The notes under the pieces were generated by a model. That model saw only the letters and a list, made by a program, of their open reading frames with translations. It was not told the DNA's origin and made no database searches. A program made the translations under genes and the position numbers. 64,000 bases of DNA, taken from Anaerolineales bacterium. GTDB lineage: Bacteria; Chloroflexota; Anaerolineae; Anaerolineales; Villigracilaceae. Below, piece by piece: positions 18,250-26,918 of this stretch. Each line of letters opens with the position of its first letter. Position 1 is the first letter of the stretch. The stretch is taken from contig JABFSL010000002.1 in NCBI GenBank assembly GCA_013140605.1, forward strand, positions 1 to 64,000, in the 5' to 3' direction.

Positions 18250-18950
18250 TCAGCTGGCAGTTCTTGTAGATGGTTGTTGATCCTTTACGCCTTTAATCAA
18301 AAGCCAAAGGAAAATTGGCAACTCGCCAAGCATAATCGTTTCCGCTATTGGAGTGAGAATTGTGCTATAGCCTGGAAAGAGGAAAATCGAAAGGGAACTG
18401 ATCAGTTGCCCAAAACAGCCGACGATAAGCAGAACGCCCAGCGCTTTAGGGATGAATCCCGATTTGTAAACAAGTAGCCCGAGGGGAATGAGCCAAAGAC
18501 CCCAGAAAATCTCAGCTATGTGAATCCCATGTTTATACATATCGAAGAATACCATCGCCAGCGTTTGTAACTGAGCCGGATTGAAAGCTGAGAGATATCC
18601 GGCGCTGCTGAAGAGCAGGATGGGAGCGTACAGATTGAGATTATTCAGGAAAGCTACTGAGACACCGGCAACAACGAGTATCACCATCAGCCTGGCCTGG
18701 CCCTTGTCTACTGATTTAAACAGCTCGTATAAAACATGGACCAAAAACAATTGAAGGATTAGTCCGACTAAATTGCTCACGAAGCCGAGGCGGAATAGCC
18801 ACTCAGATGCCAGAATATTACTGACTGTGGCCATGGCATCGCCGGGTACATAAATTTTTGAATCAACATACATCCCGCCGAATATCATGAATACATCCAT
18901 AATGATATAGAGGATCCCTGCGACTCTTGCGGTTTTTTGAGTGAATTCAT
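18250..18950 (-). CDS. DUF4386-family membrane protein, apparent frameshift near start
   Basis: The frame 18250-18900 encodes 216 residues with about six hydrophobic segments and YVPGDAMATVSNILASEWLFR, the DUF4386 signature. The same frame continues upstream without a start codon (TARVAGILYII...), and that is the normal family N-terminus. An ATG with an AAAGGAG site is at 18950 but one base out of frame. One more A in the six-A run (plus-strand T 18933-18938) would join them as MNSLKKTARVAGILYIIM. So the gene is either a single-base indel in sequencing or biology, or uses slippage. Function of DUF4386 is unknown. Confidence 0.75.
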
Positions 18951-19069
18951 TTTTTTCTCTCCTTTTTCTATCATTGTCTTTTTACATTTCAAAATTGGAG
19001 AGGTTGAGAGTCAACCTCTCCAATACTCTTGGTTGCTGTTGAAACTTGAAGTTGAAAAGGCCGTTGGTA

Positions 19070-19729
19070 TTACGCCGTCTTGACTGGGTTGTTGCGCAAT
19101 AGGGTGATACCCAGCCAGACGAACCAGATGATTTGTCCCAAGCCAAAGACGCCGGTCAAAGCGTTCAGCGCTGGGATGATCGTGATGATGCCCACCGTGC
19201 CGACCAACAAGCCGAGGATGTTCAGTCCCTTGGGAAGCCCTCCTGCCCGCAGCGCGGCCAGGCTGACCAGCAGCGTCAAAGGTCCGCCGAGGATTTCGCC
19301 ATTGGCGTTACCCAACCCGTTTGCCACGGATTCAATTCCCTGCCAAGTCAACGCAGCCTGGGCCGGGTCTTTGGCATAGATTGAAACAACAGTGGCAAGC
19401 CCGGCATTCGCGACCATGCCGCTGGCAATCAGTGAGCCAGCCCAAATAATCCCGATTGCGGTTGCCACCTGCATGATCGCCGGTGAGCCTGACTTCAAGC
19501 GGTCGTACAACGCCAGCGACAGGACGATCAGCGCAAAGCCAAAGAACACGTACATGAGCAGGTTGGTTGAAAAGATGACCATCTGTTTGTCGACGTTCAG
19601 GGCTACCTTTTGGGCTGGGCCGGTTATGCTGAGGTAGTCCAGAATGACGAGAAAGATAACTATTCCAATCAGGTGGGCGGCTGCCATGTACAGCGCGGAA
19701 AAACCGCCAAATTTTTGTAAGGTTTTCAT
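19070..19729 (-). CDS. DUF4386-like multi-pass membrane protein
   Basis: The 219-residue protein has six hydrophobic segments, begins MKTLQKFGGFSALYMAAAHL and resembles DUF4386-type proteins in pattern (NLLMYVFFGFALIVLSLALYDR, ending ITLLRNNPVKTA). AAGGAG lies seven bases before the ATG. It is separated by 119 bases from the DUF4386 gene downstream and may form a transcription group with the minus-strand small membrane proteins around it. No catalytic residues stand out. Confidence 0.7.
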   Translation of the reverse strand: MKTLQKFGGFSALYMAAAHLIGIVIFLVILDYLSITGPAQKVALNVDKQMVIFSTNLLMYVFFGFALIVLSLALYDRLKSGSPAIMQVATAIGIIWAGSLIASGMVANAGLATVVSIYAKDPAQAALTWQGIESVANGLGNANGEILGGPLTLLVSLAALRAGGLPKGLNILGLLVGTVGIITIIPALNALTGVFGLGQIIWFVWLGITLLRNNPVKTA

Positions 19730-19783
19730 GTTTTCTCCTTTTTGAACAATATTGTGTTTTGTTTCATTGGTATTTTGCCCATT

Positions 19784-20386
19784 CTAGTGTTTTGAAAAAC
19801 TAACAAAGTGGCTTAGTGTTGATGAAATAGAATATACAGCGAGACCGATTGAGATTAGGATAAATGACCATATTGCAAAGGGTCCGACAATCTGTTGTAT
19901 ATGGTACAAATCACCTCTAAAGCCAGAAAGAAAAGCAATAGGTTCACATACAAAGTCAAATGCAGGCCTGAGGCACAGAAGCATGAAAGCCAAGCCAATA
20001 TAAAAAGGATTTCTGGAAAAATCTCGCCTAAAGACAAATGTCGCTACAACAAAACAGACAATATCCAGCATGTATGGGAAGGCGGTAAACGTTAATTGTT
20101 GCCAACTTTGAGTAATTCCACTTGGTGTGATCCATGCACCACCGAATTCGCCCAACCAGAATCTTGGAATGAGTCTATAGTCTATGGTTTTGCCTCCAAC
20201 CAAATAAAGGCCAGCGGCATGACTCAACCCATGTAAGGGCGCATAAGTAAAATACCAAAGGATGGGGATGATCACGAGAGGCGGAATAATCTTGCGCAAT
20301 GGCCAGTTTCCCTTGAGGTATAAGACAAGCAAAGGCATGACGACGACAAGTAAGATTTCACATGTGATTAGTGGATAGTTTTGCAT
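19784..20386 (-). CDS. multi-pass membrane protein of unknown function
   Basis: The 200-residue protein has six hydrophobic segments. The loop after the second carries HGLSHAAGLYLVGG, reminiscent of a metal-binding HxxxH in a membrane helix, but no full protease signature is present. GGAG stands seven bases before the ATG. I do not recognise the family. Codon use seems more AT-rich than the neighbours, which may mean separate origin. Confidence 0.6.
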   Translation of the reverse strand: MQNYPLITCEILLVVVMPLLVLYLKGNWPLRKIIPPLVIIPILWYFTYAPLHGLSHAAGLYLVGGKTIDYRLIPRFWLGEFGGAWITPSGITQSWQQLTFTAFPYMLDIVCFVVATFVFRRDFSRNPFYIGLAFMLLCLRPAFDFVCEPIAFLSGFRGDLYHIQQIVGPFAIWSFILISIGLAVYSISSTLSHFVSFSKH

Positions 20387-20430
20387 GGTCAGTCTCCAAA
20401 GAATGGCGAATTGTTTGCCTATTTGCGGCC

Positions 20431-20495
20431 CAACATCAGTTGGGGAATGGATGCGCCAGCGCTGGCCGATGTTCTTGCCACTTCATCTGCCGGAC
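20431..20495 (-). pseudogene. fragment of a DUF6326-type gene
   Basis: On the minus strand this reads ...ARTSASAGASIPQLML, the same as residues in the DUF6326-like gene at 21013-21411 (DNA nearly identical to 21242-21306). It lies directly behind the stop of the gene at 20495-20926. It is a remnant of a duplicated copy. Confidence 0.7.
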
Positions 20496-20926
20496 TAACC
20501 TTCAGGGTTAGTCCACTTCCAGGCATACCCGATAATGAGTAAAGTAAGGGTGATTTCTACAACAACAAAGGACATATAGAAAAACCAGGAGGCCTCTCCA
20601 ATCAAATTACCAATATTGACAAACGTATACAGTACACCCAGGATGATGTTTGCCCAGCGATTTACTTTAGGCTTCAGTGTTAAGGATAGAAAAACCATAA
20701 CAGCAGGAATCGTCATCAATATTGAGGCTGATAACAACGCGCCTTGAGTCACTGGAAAAGGACCCATAAATCCGCCCATCATTTTCTCTATCGCGCCCGG
20801 TTTGAAATTTGAAAGTATGTCAGCATATATGTAGATTAACATCAGAGCTACCCATAATGCTGAAAGCTTCATCTTCACATTTATCTTCACGTCTTCCTTT
20901 TCGGTGGTCGTATTGATTGTGTTCAT
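20495..20926 (-). CDS. DUF6326-type four-helix membrane protein
   Basis: The 143-residue protein has four hydrophobic helices and the ending YAWKWTNPEG shared with the next gene. Characteristic stretches are LWVALMLIYIYADILS and KPKVNRWANIILGVLYT. It is placed in DUF6326, a family of unknown function. The last 38 bases around the stop are identical to those of the paralogue at 21013 (20484-20521 versus 21002-21039), showing recent duplication or gene conversion. Confidence 0.75.
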   Translation of the reverse strand: MNTINTTTEKEDVKINVKMKLSALWVALMLIYIYADILSNFKPGAIEKMMGGFMGPFPVTQGALLSASILMTIPAVMVFLSLTLKPKVNRWANIILGVLYTFVNIGNLIGEASWFFYMSFVVVEITLTLLIIGYAWKWTNPEG

Positions 20927-21012
20927 TTTTTGATTTCCTTGTTGTGATTGATTTTGGCGTAGACAAGCCGCCTACGCCTATTTATGATTTGACATCTCGC
21001 GCATCTGCCGGA

Positions 21013-21411
21013 CTAACCTTCAGGGTTAGTCCACTTCCATGCAAACCCGATGATCAGCAGAAGGCAGAGAGTCTCGACCGTGGCGATGAAAATATAATGG
21101 GGATATGACGCCGCGCCGACCCAGATATAAGCAATGGTGACGATGCCCACGACGATATTGACCCAGCGATTGATTCCGTACTTCAACGCGCGGGACAGGA
21201 TGATCATGGCAATGCCGAGTTGCCCCATGATCGCGCCGATCAACATCAATTGGGGAATGGATGCGCCAGCGCTGGCTGATGTCCTTGCCAATTCTTCCGC
21301 CGAGCCGGGGATGTACAGCGAAAGGATGCCCTCTTTCAGCATGTTGATCATGACCATGATCCACAGGGTCGAGAGCAGGACTTTCGTGTCGATCTTTTTG
21401 ATTGATTTCAT
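21013..21411 (-). CDS. DUF6326-like membrane protein, internal start
   Basis: Starting at the ATG at 21411, which has AAGGAG eight bases upstream, the product is 132 residues (MKSIKKIDTKVLLSTLWIMV...FAWKWTNPEG) with four helices, a paralogue of the gene at 20495. The same frame is open upstream to 21693, so this is also the C-terminal part of a possible fusion. The internal ribosome site argues that it is made as a separate protein at least part of the time. Confidence 0.75.
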   Translation of the reverse strand: MKSIKKIDTKVLLSTLWIMVMINMLKEGILSLYIPGSAEELARTSASAGASIPQLMLIGAIMGQLGIAMIILSRALKYGINRWVNIVVGIVTIAYIWVGAASYPHYIFIATVETLCLLLIIGFAWKWTNPEG

Positions 21412-21693
21412 TTTTGTTTCTCCTTGTTTTGAATGATCTTGATGAGTTTCGTGGAATTGGACTTGAATGACCGAGACCAATGGCAAACCCAAATCACGCA
21501 CTTTTTTGAGCAAGCCATGCAACGCGGCCTGGTCAATCACGGGGCCGGTTAAAAGCGTGTCGCCGCCCTCTTCCAGCGTGATGGTCAGGCCCTCAAACTG
21601 GCTGGCCCAGCGGGCATCCAAGTGTCCCCTGACGCGGATTTCGTAAAGTTCAGGCTCGGGATGAGCTTTTATTGGTGTGGGTGTTTCACTCAT
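21013..21693 (-). CDS. small cytosolic domain reading through into DUF6326-like protein
   Basis: From the ATG at 21693 (GAGG upstream) the first 94 residues form a soluble domain: ELYEIRVRGHLDARWASQFEG, then TLLTGPVIDQAALHGLLKKV and LGLPLVSV. This is a small protein type common beside such genes in Chloroflexota and normally stand-alone. After VSV the frame lacks a stop, runs through what looks like an intergenic leader with a ribosome site, and continues into the DUF6326-like protein. The arrangement suggests a lost stop codon giving a 226-residue fusion. A frame to 21786 is also open. Confidence 0.6.
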   Translation of the reverse strand: MSETPTPIKAHPEPELYEIRVRGHLDARWASQFEGLTITLEEGGDTLLTGPVIDQAALHGLLKKVRDLGLPLVSVIQVQFHETHQDHSKQGETKMKSIKKIDTKVLLSTLWIMVMINMLKEGILSLYIPGSAEELARTSASAGASIPQLMLIGAIMGQLGIAMIILSRALKYGINRWVNIVVGIVTIAYIWVGAASYPHYIFIATVETLCLLLIIGFAWKWTNPEG

Positions 21694-21843
21694 TCTGTGC
21701 CTCTTGACCGGATGGATTTCAAAAGCGTTGGCTTCGTTCTTTGCTTCGACCCAAGGATACAAAAGAATGTGGTGAGACGTCATCACATCATGTGGTGATT
21801 GAGGTTGTGATTTATTATGTGACCTTACGTACGACGCATGATT

Positions 21844-21904
21844 CCCTGAGCGGAGCGAAGGGTCTCTGAGACAGTCGTAGAGACCCTTCGCTGTCCGCTC
21901 AGGG
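21844..21904. repeat. palindromic intergenic repeat
   Basis: CCCTGAGCGGAGCGAAGGG reads out and returns as CCCTTCGCTGTCCGCTCAGGG, giving a long imperfect hairpin with GGTCTC/GAGACC at its top. It belongs to the class of short palindromic repeats scattered through genomes of this phylum. It lies between the MalT-like gene and the DUF6326 group and could act as a transcript end. Confidence 0.8.
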
Positions 21905-22025
21905 TGACATACTAAAAGACATAAACTGTGTAAGGTGATTTATTATCTGGAACTTGCGAGGAAAATAAAAAGTCCTGACAGGTGATTTGAGACTCCGTCA
22001 GGACTGGGTGTTCAATTCTGTTTTA

Positions 22026-24806
22026 TTAAAACAATTCGAGCTCTTCTGCGCGACGGACAGCCGCCCGGCGATTATTTACCCCAAGCTTATTGAAAATGTT
22101 TTTGGTGTGGGTGCGCAAGGTGTTCAGAGACACGATCAGTTTGCTGGCAATTTCCGGGCCGCTCAATTCGGTTCGGAGAAGCCTAAGCACTTCCAGTTCA
22201 CGCTCACTCAATGGCTCAATAATTTCGGACACCTGCACTTGCGCCAGGTACAAGTGTTTCAGATTTTGGATTTTGGATTTCGGATTGGCTTCGCGTGGCT
22301 GTGGAAAAGCTGCCAGGAGTCGCTCCGCATAACCGCTCAGCGGATTGTCTCGATTGCGCGATTGCCTTTCAATCAACAATCGCATTGGCTCACCCTCATC
22401 CACAAAGATGCGAACATAGCCCTCCGGTTCAGCCAGTGCCAAAGCGCGCTCCATGGAAACGAGAGCCTGGGAGACATTACCCTGTGCCTGGAATGCGAGC
22501 GCTTGCACCACTAGGATTTCGATCACGCTGCCCATCCTTCCAACTGCTTCTGCCGCTTGCAGGAGTCGCTCCAGCAAAGCGAATGCCTGATAAATGGAAC
22601 CAGCTAGCGGGTCGTTTTGATGCGGGGCGATGAGTATCCGAGCCAGCGTGATATGCTCGAACTCGCCCAGATAGCTAAGACTGTCATCCACAGACAGGCC
22701 GCGCTCACGCGCCCAAGCCAGGGCTTCGCTCAACTGGCCCTGCCGAAGATACACCCTCGCCTTCAACGCATCGATGGGATGGAAATCTGGCACGGAAGTC
22801 TTGACATACAAACGCCTGGCTTCATCCAAAAGGTCAAGTGCAGTCTCCAGATCTCCCTCGGCCTCTTTCAATCGGGCTTGGGCCAATCGCCAGCGGTAGG
22901 GCCAGTCATTTAAGGCAGTCTGCTCACCCAATTCCCCGCTTTTGCGCAGGTGTTGGGCGGCGGATTGCTGGTCGCCCTGCTCGTGACACAGCAGACCCAA
23001 TCCCAAATATAAATTGGAAGTTACATGGCGTACTTGGTCGTGCATTGAAGCAAGTTGAATTGACTGCTTGTAGGTTCTTTCTGCTTCGCGCAGGCGCCCC
23101 TGGGCAACGATGATTTCTGCCAGATAGGCGCCGGTGGCAACGGCAAAAATGATGTTGCCCACCTTCTGACAATAGTCTATCCAAACAGACAATGCCCTTT
23201 GGGCCCCGTCCAGATCACCGCGGTCCCAGTAGGCTGTCCCCAGGGTCACGGCAGCCATGGCGTGATTGATATGGTCTTCTTCAGGGCTGAGTTCAAGCGC
23301 CAGCTCGGCATACTTCACCGCACCTTCGATATCTCCTTGAAATTGGGCAAGACTGGAACGAGCTAGGGCAATCATGCCTGGCAAGGTGCGAAACTGCTCA
23401 TCGTCCGTCACGACCATCCCGTCCGCTGAGCCTTCCAGCCGTTGTTCGGCGCTTTGCAGCCAGGGCTTGCCGGCCTCAAACTCACCGATATCCATTAACG
23501 CTCTGGCATAGTCAACGCTGAGAACCGGCCGGACACGCACCACTTCATCCGGCAATTTTCTGACCCAACCTAGCCAAGCGGTGTGCTGGAAACTGGTGTC
23601 CATGGCCGGGTAAGTCTTTTCAATCAACCCTGCGGCGCGTTCGAAATCCCTGGCGGTCAGTGCATGGCGGATTGCCTCGGCTGGCAGGTTGTTTTGTTCA
23701 TACCAGGCACTTGCCCGCTTGTGTAAGAGCGGGGTTTGGCCGGGCTGTTCCTCCAGCGCGTGCACGAGGAGAACCTCGGTGAAAAGGTGGTGATAGCGGT
23801 ACCACTGCCGCTGTTCATCGAGTGGAACGATGAACAGGTTGCCCCGCTCCAGGGTTTCCAATATGCCTCTGCCATCCTTCTGTCCAGTGACAGCATCGCA
23901 AAGCGGTCCAGTTAACTTTTCGAGAATGGAGGTTTGCAGTAAGAAGCTGCGGATGTGTTCCGGCTCTCGTTGCAGCACTTCTTCGACAAGGTAATCCAGC
24001 ACAAAACGGTGACTGCCGGTGAAGGATCGAATGAAGCGGGAAGTGTCTGGATGTTCCTGCGTGAGTGACCCTTGCAAAGCCAAGGCGGCCAGTTGCAGGC
24101 CTGCGATCCAACCTTCGGTGTGGGTCTCCAATGCGGTGATGTCTTCCGCTGAGAGGTTTAGTCCCATCATTTGGTTGAGAAACTCGGCGGCTTCGGTGGG
24201 GGTAAAGCGCAGGTCGGCGGCGCGCAGTTCGGTCAATTGTCCGCAGGCACGCAACCGAGCTAAGGGTAGATCTGGATCCTCGCGGGTAGTGATGACCAAG
24301 TGTATTTGTGGTGGCAGGTGCTCGATCAGAAAGGCGAGGGCGTTGTCTACTGGTTTGGAATCAATAATGTGATAGTCGTCAAGGACAAAGATAAAGTTGT
24401 CGGGGACGGTGGTGATTTCATTGATCAGGGTTGTCAAAATCGATTCGATTGGCGGTGGTTGAGGGGATTGGAGCGCAGCCAACAAACCCTCGCCAATTCC
24501 CGCCTTGATGGTCTGTAACGCCGCTACCAGGTAAGAGATAAAACGCACCGGATCGTTGTCCCCTTCATCCAGCGACAGCCAGGCAACTGGTCGCTCGCAC
24601 ACCTGCCCTAGCGGGCGGTGCCAGGGACTTGCTATCCATTCGCTGACCAGCGTGGTTTTCCCAAAGCCGGCGGAGGCAGAGATAAGAGTCAGTTTGCATC
24701 CCGAAGAGAGACCCTCGTTCATCCGCTCGATCAGGCGGGGGCGGATGACAATTTTAGCCCGAGGTGGGGGGATGTAAAGTTTCGTGGCTAAAATTGGTGC
24801 AGACAT
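22026..24806 (-). CDS. MalT-like (LAL-type) LuxR-family transcription regulator
   Basis: The 926-residue protein starts with LATKLYIPPPRAKIVIRPRL and a Walker A motif in ISASAGFGKTTLVSEW (about residue 45). An AAA/STAND ATPase, a winged helix and a long TPR-like helical region follow, ending in a LuxR HTH (LSERELEVLRLLRTELSG...LRTHTKNIFNKLGV). Proteins of this kind bind ATP and a small-molecule inducer and activate promoters. An insert PKSKIQN near residue 845 comes from a repeated DNA sequence. TATAAT lies just six bases before the ATG, suggesting a leaderless transcript. It may regulate the small membrane genes downstream. Confidence 0.92.
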   Translation of the reverse strand: MSAPILATKLYIPPPRAKIVIRPRLIERMNEGLSSGCKLTLISASAGFGKTTLVSEWIASPWHRPLGQVCERPVAWLSLDEGDNDPVRFISYLVAALQTIKAGIGEGLLAALQSPQPPPIESILTTLINEITTVPDNFIFVLDDYHIIDSKPVDNALAFLIEHLPPQIHLVITTREDPDLPLARLRACGQLTELRAADLRFTPTEAAEFLNQMMGLNLSAEDITALETHTEGWIAGLQLAALALQGSLTQEHPDTSRFIRSFTGSHRFVLDYLVEEVLQREPEHIRSFLLQTSILEKLTGPLCDAVTGQKDGRGILETLERGNLFIVPLDEQRQWYRYHHLFTEVLLVHALEEQPGQTPLLHKRASAWYEQNNLPAEAIRHALTARDFERAAGLIEKTYPAMDTSFQHTAWLGWVRKLPDEVVRVRPVLSVDYARALMDIGEFEAGKPWLQSAEQRLEGSADGMVVTDDEQFRTLPGMIALARSSLAQFQGDIEGAVKYAELALELSPEEDHINHAMAAVTLGTAYWDRGDLDGAQRALSVWIDYCQKVGNIIFAVATGAYLAEIIVAQGRLREAERTYKQSIQLASMHDQVRHVTSNLYLGLGLLCHEQGDQQSAAQHLRKSGELGEQTALNDWPYRWRLAQARLKEAEGDLETALDLLDEARRLYVKTSVPDFHPIDALKARVYLRQGQLSEALAWARERGLSVDDSLSYLGEFEHITLARILIAPHQNDPLAGSIYQAFALLERLLQAAEAVGRMGSVIEILVVQALAFQAQGNVSQALVSMERALALAEPEGYVRIFVDEGEPMRLLIERQSRNRDNPLSGYAERLLAAFPQPREANPKSKIQNLKHLYLAQVQVSEIIEPLSERELEVLRLLRTELSGPEIASKLIVSLNTLRTHTKNIFNKLGVNNRRAAVRRAEELELF
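22261..22288. repeat. A-T rich tandem repeat inserted in coding sequence
   Basis: The minus strand reads as repeats of AATCCAAAATC, coding for the peptide NPKSKIQN in the linker before the LuxR HTH domain. The same type of repeat interrupts the copper ATPase gene (53725-53758). Confidence 0.75.
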
Positions 24807-24816
24807 AGATTCATTA

Positions 24817-24822
24817 TAAGAC
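24817..24822 (-). promoter_or_regulatory. -10 box of the MalT-like gene
   Basis: TATAAT on the minus strand is six bases upstream of the ATG, so transcription would begin at or next to the start codon. No convincing ribosome site is present, consistent with leaderless translation. Confidence 0.5.
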
Positions 24823-24900
24823 TAAGATCCAAAATTTTGGCAGGTTCCCGGACAAGCGAAATCGCCAGAGTTGTCATGTCAACGCAACTAGATAATTTTG

Positions 24901-25026
24901 GTGATTACCCACAAGTCGGCATTTTGCCTGGTTTTCCAACTTGCGTAAGAATCTTGACCCCAAATATGCCGTTTGCTAGTGGCTGCTTTGCCCAAATGTG
25001 GCGGCAAAAAAGATGTGGGTAATTAC
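24901..25026. other. inverted repeat flanking the HTH gene start
   Basis: GGTGATTACCCACA (24901-24914) returns inverted as TGTGGGTAATTACC (25013-25026) with one mismatch. The second arm covers the start region of the small HTH gene, so the pair could be autoregulatory sites, or the ends of a tiny element. Confidence 0.45.
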
Positions 25027-25213
25027 CAGAACAACACTGCCAAAAGGTTCCTATTTCACTGTCTCACAAGCCGCGCAGGCGTGCGATGCCACATCAAAGC
25101 AAGTCAGAGCATGGATTCGCCGAGGCAAACTTAAGGCGATCGAACTATCAGGGCTGGGATTAATTATCGAAGTCGGAAAGCTCAACAAATTCTTATACAA
25201 GAGAGAGTTTTAG
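24998..25213 (+). CDS. small excisionase/MerR-type helix-turn-helix protein
   Basis: The protein of up to 71 residues contains SYFTVSQAAQACDATSKQ, then VRAWIRRGKLKAIELSGLGL, the winged-helix layout of excisionase or MerR-like DNA-binding domains. The first start is GTG at 24998; an ATG at 25013 is equally likely, and neither has a clear ribosome site. A truncated copy of its C-terminus lies at 14867-14947. Such proteins serve as excisionases or as small regulators; no integrase is nearby, so regulation is the safer guess. Confidence 0.65.
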   Translation: MAAKKMWVITRTTLPKGSYFTVSQAAQACDATSKQVRAWIRRGKLKAIELSGLGLIIEVGKLNKFLYKREF

Positions 25214-25937
25214 CCCAGATTGTCGCCGCGACGAATCCGTGTGTATACGCATATTATGGTGATTCAATCAACTATCGCTTGTCTCATAATTAAGTAAACT
25301 TTTTGTTGAAAATTACGAGGAAAAATCGAACATTCTGTTTACCAAATTATGCGATACTCTGTAATGGGCGGGCAACGAACATCCAAAAACCAGATCGTTT
25401 CAGCACATGATTTGTGTGTCGGAGAGATGCCGCAATTTTGCAGCCTCCAGCCCGAAGGTCAAAGCCTGACGCGGGTGCAATGAGCTAACTCAATTTGTCA
25501 GCACGCGCCTCCACTGCATCCTAAAATTATCGCGCACGATAGCGGATTTGGCAGACAGCGAAGAGATCCAATCCGCGCATCTGGCGGAGGCTCCGAAACA
25601 TCTTCCAAAGATTATGATGATATAAAAATAAACCAAACTCAAATGGTAACCCGTTCTTTAACACGCAAGGATGAAACTTGCTAAAATTTATAAAGGAGTA
25701 GTTGACTTTGAGCAAAACCATCCCCGTACAAAACATCCACAGCACAATCCAATCCAGCAGTGGATGTTTTATTTTAATTATGACAATTAAGACCTGAAGA
25801 GGAAAACCAGGAAATAGGTTAATTGAAAATCGTTACACAATTCTCGAAACCTCAAAGATAAAAGCCCGTACATAATACTAATTGTGCAAAGCAGAACAAA
25901 GATATAACATATAACACGGAATAATCGCGAGGAAAGA
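25214..25937. other. 724-base gap without a recognised gene
   Basis: No convincing gene is seen. The open frames on either strand look random. AAAGGAG at 25692-25698 followed by TTG at 25708 opens a frame of 29 residues (MSKTIPVQNIHST...) that contains the terminator at 25730-25770. It could be a leader peptide or the stub of a lost gene. The last 150 bases before the phytoene synthase gene are AT-rich and probably hold its promoter. Confidence 0.5.
25730..25770 (+). terminator. intrinsic terminator-like hairpin
   Basis: AAAACATCCAC pairs with GTGGATGTTTT across a 19-base loop, followed by ATTTTAATT. It may end a short transcript starting in the gap or attenuate the carotenoid genes. Confidence 0.6.
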
Positions 25938-26918
25938 ATGAACGGGAAAGCTCAGTCAAGTGGATATTTGGCGGCGGCCATCACAAAGTCAGCCAGCAAG
26001 CAAACCTATTACACGATCCGCTTATTTGTGGATCGTGAACGAGTGGCGGATGCGTATCGGGCATACGGATATTTCCGCTGGGTGGACGATGTCATCGATG
26101 CAGAATCAGGCTCAATGTCAGAAAAGATCGCTTTCGCTGATCGTCAAAAATCCTTGCTCGAATCCTGCTATTATGGCAAGACTCCAGATGACCTGTGTCC
26201 TGAAGAATGGATGCTCGTAGACCTTATCCGCAACGACACTGAAAAGAATAGCGGCCTGCAAATGTACTTGTACAATATGATGGATGTGATGCTCTTTGAT
26301 GCGAAACGGCGCGGGCAGGTTATTTCACAGGTCGAATTGTTCGATTACTCGCATAAGTTGTCGAAGGCTGTCACGGAAGCGATCTACTATTTTATTGGTC
26401 ACGATGATCCAGCTTCCCTCCATGAAGCGCGTTATATGGCAGTGACTGCGGCGCATATCACGCACATGTTAAGAGACGCGCTGGAAGATGTGGAAAATGG
26501 ATATTACAACATCCCCAGCGAATATATTGCAACATGGGGCCGTATCCCGTTTTTTACCAATTTCCGAACAGTCACCATTACGCCAGAAGATGTAAAGAGT
26601 CAGGCGTATCGAGATTGGGTCTGCGGACGAGTCCAAGTGGCGCGCGGCTACTTCAAAATGGGGAGAGAATGTACGGCACAAGTCAAGAACCTGCGCTGTC
26701 GTTTGGCTGGCTACGCATACACTGCCCGCTTCGAATGGATGCTGGATGCCATTGAACGCGATAATTATTGTCTACGCTCCGAATACCCAGAGCGAAAGAG
26801 CTTGCGGACGGGTTTGTGGATGATTTGGACAACAGTAACTTCCATGTTTGCCTCATTGAGTATAAAAGCAGAATCACGCAAACTGGCGCCGCAACCAGTT
26901 CGGATCGATAAAAGATGA
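25938..26918 (+). CDS. crtB: squalene/phytoene synthase family protein
   Basis: The 326-residue protein carries the trans-isoprenyl synthase motifs. The first Asp-rich site is in YFRWVDDVIDAE (about residue 50), and the second is in HMLRDALEDVENGYYNIP (about residue 180), the sites that bind magnesium diphosphate. It would join two geranylgeranyl diphosphates to phytoene, or two farnesyl diphosphates to squalene or its C30 analogue. It overlaps the desaturase gene by ATGA, which supports carotenoid synthesis. It is more divergent than typical CrtB, so chain length is uncertain. Confidence 0.82.
   Translation: MNGKAQSSGYLAAAITKSASKQTYYTIRLFVDRERVADAYRAYGYFRWVDDVIDAESGSMSEKIAFADRQKSLLESCYYGKTPDDLCPEEWMLVDLIRNDTEKNSGLQMYLYNMMDVMLFDAKRRGQVISQVELFDYSHKLSKAVTEAIYYFIGHDDPASLHEARYMAVTAAHITHMLRDALEDVENGYYNIPSEYIATWGRIPFFTNFRTVTITPEDVKSQAYRDWVCGRVQVARGYFKMGRECTAQVKNLRCRLAGYAYTARFEWMLDAIERDNYCLRSEYPERKSLRTGLWMIWTTVTSMFASLSIKAESRKLAPQPVRIDKR

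Noticed and set aside
21844-21904. Palindrome as an insertion-sequence end
   Set aside because: No transposase or paired terminal repeat is nearby; it fits the class of solitary intergenic palindromes.
25527-25745. 72-residue minus-strand ORF in the gap before the phytoene synthase gene
   Set aside because: No ribosome site, no domain-like pattern, and it overlaps the plus-strand ribosome site and terminator.
25214-25937. Possible tRNA or CRISPR in the largest gap
   Set aside because: No TPsiC-type GGTTCGAATCC sequence, no cloverleaf and no regular repeats were found.
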